Shown here: one piece after another, positions 58,170-64,000 of the stretch | How the letters are laid out: the number at the start of each line of letters is the position of its first letter | Position numbering within the stretch: position 1 is the stretch's first letter | Origin: Cherax quadricarinatus | Lineage: Eukaryota > Arthropoda > Malacostraca > Decapoda > Parastacidae | NCBI RefSeq assembly: GCF_038502225.1 | Contig: NC_091374.1 | Location: 5,789,020 to 5,853,019 of the forward strand | Direction of reading: 5' to 3' | Length of the DNA: 64,000 nt | Notes under the pieces: generated by a model | The model's input: only the letters and a program-made list of their open reading frames with translations | Told to the model about the DNA's origin: nothing | Databases searched by the model: none | Translations under genes and position numbers: made by a program

Positions 58170-59527
58170 TTCCTGTTAACCCTTTGGGGGGTCTAGTTCC
58201 TAGGCCTTTTGTGTATCCATATTTATTAATTTGAACATGATACATTGAAGTACAAAAAAATATAGTTAAATGCAGCATGCCAAAGCCACTTGAATGCATA
58301 GCATTATGGGCAGCTTAAGATTAACTAAGCAATGATATATTCAGTGGTACAAAAATTATTGTAAAACAGATAACAATTTATTACAAAGACAGGTCATATG
58401 GTCATTTACTGTGTTGCTGTGTAATCACTAGAATGGAGTATTCTGTTAGGTAATGAAGTTAAATAGTAACAAAGTTTGATTGGGTCACAGGTTGACATAT
58501 ATGAGATACAATTATTTAGTTGTGGGTGAGTAAGTGATTTTTGAGAAGAGACTTGAATTTATAAAGTGTTTCTTTTATATTCACAGGTAATGAATTCCAG
58601 ATTTTAGGGCCTTTTATGTGCATTGAGCTTTTGCATAGCGTGAGATGGACACGAGGAACATCAAAGAGTGATCTGTGTCTTGTGTTCTGTTGAGGTTGGT
58701 AAGGGAAGGGTTTATGTCAGAGTTAAGTGTTCTATGTATGTAGTAGGTGCAGTAATAAGTATGGATGTTTGAGGATACTGGGTGTTAGCCAGGGACTGTT
58801 CAGTCTATTTGCAGTCATCTGTTTATTTTTTTTAGGGCAGTGCTTGTTATAGAGGTATTGGGTCTTTTTTAGAAAATTATTAATACATTCGCCAATATCT
58901 GTATAGATTTCTAGCTCAGTGTGCCAGTCAATGTTTGTCACTGATGCTGTAAAGTTATTGATAGCTGCCTCATTATGAAGTCTGAAAGTGACTTTAGTAG
59001 TGTCTAAGGGCAATTTGCCAAGGTTTGTTATGAGGAAGGTAGGGTAATGGTCTGTGATTATGCCTGATCTTAAGGGGGATATGGTGTTGGTCCAGATGTG
59101 GTCTAGTAGAGAAACACTAGTCTCTGTAACTCTTGTAGGTTTTGTTACTGTTGGTAGCAACATGCAGTTACTCATAGTGTTTGTGAATTTAGTAACATGT
59201 GGGTCCTGGTCTTGTAGGAGATTTATACTGAAGTCACCTGAGAGTAGTAAGTGATCTTTGTTCATGCGTGCATCAGTTATCATACTTCCTAGGTTTATAA
59301 CTAAAACGGCTAATGTTTGACTGTGGTACTCTGTAGATGTTTATCACTGTGAGAGGTTTTTGTAGGTATTTGGATTTGAATTTAGCTATTATATATTCCC
59401 CATGTTCATCCCTTGTGCAAGTATTAGTGATACATTCTAGCTGGTCTGAGTAGTACATAGCTGTGCCACCCCCTTTTTGATCTGCCCTACAGTTGTGTAT
59501 GGCTGTGTAACCAGGTATGGCATAGAC
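58170..59527 (-). mobile_element. L2/CR1-like LINE with RT deleted (element J)
   Basis: On the complement: an endonuclease region in two overlapping frames, 59545-59273 (PGYTAIHNCRADQKGGGTAM) and 59283-58732 (LLSGDFSINLLQD, SVSLLDHIWTN, ITDHYPTF), followed near 58735 directly by a C-terminal block NTRHRSLFDVPRVHLTLCKS ... GPKIWNSLPVNIKETLYKFK ... KNHLLTHN-stop (58700-58530). About 450 residues of RT are missing. A non-coding 3' end reaches about 58170. Clade by motif style only. Confidence 0.75.
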
Positions 59528-62010
59528 ATAAGATAGAAGGAACACTGCAGCAGGCCTACTGGCCCATGCGAGGCAGGTCCAAGTCTCCTACCAGCTTAAG
59601 CCAATGCCCCAACCTAGTCAGGTCAGGTCACATTCACTTAAGGAAGGAACACGGCAACTGACCTAGTAGCACAAGCTAATCAGGTCTAACCCACACCCAC
59701 TCATGTATTTATCTAACCTATTTCTAAAACTACACAACGTTTTAGCCTCAATAACTGCACTTGGGAGTTTGTTCCACTCATCCACAACTCTATTACCAAA
59801 CCAGTGCTTTCCTATATCCTTCCTGAATCTGAATTTTTCCAACTTAAAACCATTGCTACGAGTCCTGTCTAGGCTAGATATTTTCAGCACGTTATTTATT
59901 TCTGTCTTCCAATTATACACCTCAATCATATCCCCCCTAATTCTACGCCTTTCTAGAGAGTGCAGATTCAGGGACCTCAGTCTATCCTCATAGGGAAGAT
60001 TTCTGATACATGGGATCAACTTTGTCATCCTCCTTTGTACGTTTTCCAGAGCATTTATATCCATTCTGTAATACGGTGACCAAAACTGTGCAGCATAATC
60101 TAAATGAGGCCTAACCAAGGATATATAGAGTTGAAGAACAACCTGAGGACTCATATTATTTATGCTTCTTGATATGAAGCCAAGGATTCTGTTAGCTTTA
60201 TTGCGAACACTTACGCACTGTTGTCTTGGTTTCAGATTACTGCTAACCAGGACTCTTAAATCTTTTTCACAATCTGTATTATTAAGATCGACATTATTTA
60301 GTTTATATGTGGCATGGCTATTTTCCTGTCCAACATTTAGAACTTTGCATTTGTCTATATTAAACTGCATCTGCCACTTCTCCGACCACTGCATCAGTCT
60401 ATTCAAATCTTCCTGGAGTGCTCTAATGTCCTCGTCAGAATGAATACGACGGCCTATTTTGGTGTCATCGGCAAACTTGCTTATGTCGCTCTTTATGCTC
60501 TCATCAATGTCGTTTATGTAGATTGTGAACAACATGGGGCCCAACACTGACCCCTGTGGAACACCACTCGTGATGCTTCTCCACTCTGATTTCTCCCCAT
60601 TAATGCAAACTCTCTGCTGCCTATTTGTCAACCATGCCTCTATCCAGGAAAAAATTTCTCCTCCTATTCCATGTGCCTTAATTTTCCTCAATAGTCTCTG
60701 ATGTGGGACCCTGTCAAAAGCCTTACTGAAGTCCATATACACAATATCATGTAGATGAATGGTTCAGAGAACCGACATGTTGATAAATTAGACACATGTG
60801 CAACTCTTGGGTATCTTTATTGAGGAAACGTTTCGCCACACAGTGGCTTCATCAGTCCATACATAGGAGAAGCTTGAAGAACAGGAGGAGAATGAGGTAA
60901 TCAGTCCCTCAACCTTGAGTCGATGTGTTCAGTCCATCAATCTTGAATAGAATACGGCATGTGAGCGGAGAAGCAGCTTATAAACCGTATGGCAGGAGAG
61001 GTGCAGCAGTCTTAGGTGGTGTCGCATTTGTTCAACCTGTCAGACACTGCAACTTCTTGGGATCTTAATACTTAGGAATTCTTCGCTTGCCTAATTCTTG
61101 GGCATGACCTACTTCCACATTGAATAAATGCGACACCACCTAAGACTGCTGCACCACTCCTGCCATATGGTTTATAAGCTGCTTCTCCGCTCACATGCCG
61201 TATTCTATTCAAGATTGATGGACTGAACACATCGACTCAAGGTTGAGGGACTGATTACCTCATTCTCCTCCTGTTCTTCAAGCTTCTCCTATGTATGGAC
61301 TGATGAAGCCACTGTGTGGCGAAACGTTTCCTCAATAAAGATACCCAAGAGTTGCACATGTGTCTAATTTATCCACACAATATCATATTCATTACCATGA
61401 TCTATCTCCTCAAATACCTTAGTGAAAAAAGTTAATAAATTTGTAAGGCAGGAACGCCCCTTTGTAAAACCATGCTGAGATTCGTTGATTAATTTATGCT
61501 TTTCAAGGTGGCTACGAACTGCCTCGGCAATTATTGATTCCATAAATTTTCCCATTATGGAGGTTAGGCTTATTGGTCTATAGTTCGAAGCTAAGGACCT
61601 GTCACCTGCTTTGAAAACAGGTATCACATTTGCCATTTTCCACTTACCTGGCACCATGCCAGTCTGTAGTGATATATTGAAAAGATTAGCCAGAGGTTTG
61701 CTAAGCTCCTCTTTACATTCCTTTAGAACCCTTGCATACAGTTCATCAGGGCCTGGGAATTTAGGTTTTAATTTATCAATTTGCCTAAGAACCATGTCAC
61801 TTGTGACCCTAATCGTGCACAGTTTATTATCATCCTGTTCTACATAATTTATTATTTCTGGAATATCGCTAGTATCTTCCTGAGTAAAAACTGAGAGGAA
61901 GTATGTGTTAAAAATTCTACACATTTCCTTATCACTGTCTGTGAGCTGACCCGAGTAACTTTTGAGTGGGCCTATCTTGTCCCTGATCTTACTTCTGTAT
62001 ATCTGAAAGA
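59528..62010 (-). mobile_element. CR1-2 LINE, 5'-truncated, with fold-back insertion
   Basis: On the complement, 62010-61387 encodes the end of the linker and the first RT blocks (SGQLTDSDKEM, FKAGDRSLASNYRPISLTSI, QHGFTKGRSCLTNLLTF), and 60750-59663 continues with YMDFSKAFDRVPHQRLLRKI, SGVPQGSVLGPMLFTIYIND, FADDTKIG (catalytic FADD) and the closing SLERRRIRGDMIEVYNW ... WNKLPSAVIEA ... MSGCG to a TAA-type stop at 59663. The two halves join exactly when the 60751-61374 insertion and one TSD are removed. The frame is otherwise open, so the copy is fairly young. No endonuclease. Its 3' end abuts element J at 59527. Confidence 0.88.
60751..61374. mobile_element. Fold-back element (624 bp) with 12-bp TSD
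   Basis: Arms 60782-61029 and 61136-61373 are complementary over ~240 bp with a ~106-bp loop. The target ACACAATATCAT is present at 60739-60750 and 61375-61386. The left end has 31 bp outside the inverted arm (GTAGATGAATGGTTCAGAGA...). No ORF. Related sequences lie at 606-737 and 43103-43385. Confidence 0.88.
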
Positions 62011-62024
62011 ATATGCTCTTGTGC

Positions 62025-62065
62025 TACCATCCACAGGATGGATATGGGGTGCACAATAAACTAGC
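62025..62065 (-). repeat. Fragment of the repeat at 1618
   Basis: ACCATCCACAGGATGGATATGGGGTGCAC matches in complement the GTGCACCCCATACCCATC...GGTGG part at 1635-1665. Confidence 0.5.
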
Positions 62066-62465
62066 CACTTCGGTGGCAAAATCTAAAATCCAGGATGAAT
62101 ATGATAATGGCAGACTTGGGTAATGCACAGGCATTACTTGACAAAAGGTAAGAATAGATACTGAGCACTCGATAACAAAGACAAAATTAGTGTCATGAAA
62201 AAATGAGACCGATAGACAAATAGTACATCAAACAAAAGACAAGGTATATACACAGAAAGGAAGAAAATATAGCACAGATTAACAGAAGGCACGAGTAACA
62301 GTAGCAATGAAAAGGAAAGATGAATAGAAGACAAATACATACGTACAAATAATAACAAAGTTATTAAGAATAGCAAAATTCAAAGAAATAATATGGTTAA
62401 TACTACATCAAACACAATTAAATAAATAACACATCAACATAAGTTGATGTGATGAGTTGACATAG
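62066..62465. other. Unassigned stretch
   Basis: A-rich; no repeat or ORF recognised. Confidence 0.35.
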
Positions 62466-62469
62466 AGAT

Positions 62470-63868
62470 GTGAGCCATGTCTTCCTTTGCAGATGACACC
62501 TGAATTGCCATGACAATGTCCTCCACAAAATTCCAAGTGGACATCAATCAAATCTTCAAGCGGGCCACTCAAAACAATATGAAGTTCAATGAAGAGAAAT
62601 TTTAACTACTCAGATGAGGAAATTAAAACTGTATCAGGGTATACAACAAATTCTAACCATACAATAGAGTGAAAAAGTAATGTGAAGGACCTGGGAGTGA
62701 TAATGTCAGAGGATCTCACCTTCAAAAAACACAATGTATTACCTGGAGAGAGTTCCGGGGGTCAATGCCCCCGCGGCCCAGTCTGTGACCAGGCCTCCTG
62801 GCGGATCAGAGCCTGATCAACCAGGCTGTTACTGCTGGCTGCATGCAAACCAACGTACGAGCCACAGCCCGGTTGGTCAGGAACCGACTTTAGGTGCTTG
62901 TCCAGTGCCAGCTTGAAGACTGCCAGGGGTCTGTTGGTAATCCCCCTTATGTATGCTGGGAGGCAGTTGAACAGTCTTGGGCCCCTGACACTTATTGTAT
63001 GGTCTCTTAACGTGCTAGTGACACCCCTGCTTTTCATTGAGGGGATGTTGCATCGTCTGCCAAGTCTTTTGCTTTCGTAGTGAGTGATTTTCGTGTGCAA
63101 GTTCGGTACTAGTCCCTCTAGGATTTTCCAGGTGTATATAATCATGTATCTCTCCCACCTGCATTCCAGGGAATACAGGTTCAGGAACCTCAAGCGCTCC
63201 AAGTAATTCTACTGCATCTCCTAAAAAAATGACAGGATGGATACTGAGAACTTTCAAAACTAGGGATGCCACGTCCATGATGATTCTCTTTAAATCACTT
63301 GTTCTCTCTAGGCTGGAATACTGCTGTACACTAACTGCCCCCTTCAAGGCAAGTGAAACTGCTGACCTGGAGAGTGTACAAAGAACTTTTACGGCACACA
63401 CAAGTATGATAAATCACCTAAATTACTGGGAACAGTTGAAGTCCCTTGATTTGTATTCCCTGGGATGCAGGTGGGAGATGTACATGATAATATACACTTG
63501 GAAAATCATAGAGGACTAGTCCCAAATCTGCACATGAAAATCACTCCCTATGAAAACAAAAGATGCAACATTCCCCCAATGAAAAGCAGAGGCGCCACTA
63601 ACGATAAGAGACAACACAATAAGTGACAGGGGCCCAAGACTGTTCAATTGCCTCCCAGTATACATAAGGGAGATTACCAATAGACTCCTGGCTGTCTTCA
63701 AGAAGGCACTGGACAGGCACATTAAGTCAGTACCTGACCAGCCGGGCTGTGGTTCGTACGTCAGGTTGCGTGCGGCCAACAGTAACAGCCAGGTTGATCA
63801 TACCCTGATCCACCTTGAGGCCTAGTCACAGACTGGGCTGCAGGGGCGTTGAACCCCGAAACCCACTC
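62470..63868 (+). mobile_element. CR1-1 LINE, old copy, split by a younger CR1-1
   Basis: Left part 62470-62735 corresponds to SSFADDT ... VDINQIFKRATQNNMKFNEE ... LGVIMSEDLTFKKHN with stops and deletions. The right part 63209-63868 continues with KMTGWILRTFKTRDA, LSRLEYCCTLTAPFKA, a C-terminal region with stops, and the terminus CCAGGTA. Heavily mutated. Confidence 0.85.
62736..63208 (-). mobile_element. CR1-1 LINE, young copy nested in the old one
   Basis: On the complement, ORF 63202-62762 (146 codons) encodes LRFLNLYSLECRWERYMIIY ... RGPRLFNCLPAYIRG ... to a stop, then CTCTCCAGGTAA. Very close to the copy at 11644-12626. Only the last ~470 bp are present. Confidence 0.88.
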
Positions 63869-63964
63869 CAGGTATGAAAATATAAAGTTACAGAAGAAAT
63901 AGTACGAAGATAAAAGTGACCAGACTTGATAAAAGGACCAAGCAAGAATTAAATGGTATAGATT

Positions 63965-64000
63965 ATCAGATAATTATTATTACAATCAAAACTAAGCACT
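63965..64000 (-). repeat. SINE-C end, cut by the window edge
   Basis: AATTATTATTACAATCAAAACTAAGCACT is the complement of a SINE-C 3' end. Confidence 0.45.

Overview
The window is eukaryotic genomic DNA: AT-rich, full of GT-AG introns, microsatellites and transposable elements (TEs). There is no sign of bacterial gene organisation. The repeat repertoire (RTE-clade and CR1/L2-like LINEs, tRNA-headed SINEs, Tigger-like, piggyBac-like and hAT elements, long AC and TA microsatellites) together with an arthropod-style flavin monooxygenase suggests an invertebrate, most likely a decapod crustacean. The host assignment is inference from repeat style.

The only host gene I can support is a flavin-containing monooxygenase (FMO) on the + strand. 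Six coding exons (8974-9171, 28473-28611, 34995-35128, 35972-36149, 37826-37976, 39849-40012) join in frame with GT-AG introns. They are followed by a row of homologous last exons: 45075-45386 (intact), 46174-46447 (decayed), 50241-50552 (intact) and 52259-52889 (split by a SINE with a 13-bp target-site duplication). Either intact last exon gives a 423-residue protein with FAD motif, FMO signature and NADPH motif. A splice acceptor 4 bp before the ATG shows that the 5' UTR begins upstream, perhaps near 2.7 kb or outside the window.

Almost everything else is TEs, many nested. 1-6.9 kb: tRNA-derived SINEs, CR1-like LINE pieces and a large inverted repeat around an AC microsatellite. 6.9-8.5 kb: a 5'-truncated RTE-1 with perfect 12-bp TSD. 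9.2-28.5 kb (intron 1): Tigger-like MITEs, an RTE-2 copy with a CR1-1 nested in it, a hAT remnant, then two nearly identical full-length RTE-1 elements in convergent orientation (17.4-21.0 and 22.2-25.8 kb, the second with an intact 968-codon ORF) around a Tigger deletion derivative, all bordered by TA microsatellites. 28.7-33.4 kb (intron 2): RTE-1 copies inserted in a piggyBac-like MITE and in a Tigger-like MITE. 34-45 kb: LINE tail fragments, RTE-derived short elements and a fifth RTE-1 coding copy. 45-53 kb: the FMO terminal-exon array with MITEs. 54.3-64 kb: a second Tigger derivative, LINE remnants, an internally deleted LINE, a CR1 element carrying a fold-back insertion, and two CR1-1 copies nested in opposite orientation.

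The RTE-1 ORF has an apurinic-like endonuclease, a reverse transcriptase and a C-terminal region, and its 3' end is shared by short non-autonomous sequences scattered through the window, so it may have mobilised them. The intronic LINEs may affect FMO expression by forming double-stranded RNA, but this is inference. Family names RTE-1/2, CR1-1/2/3, SINE-A/B/C are labels used only here.
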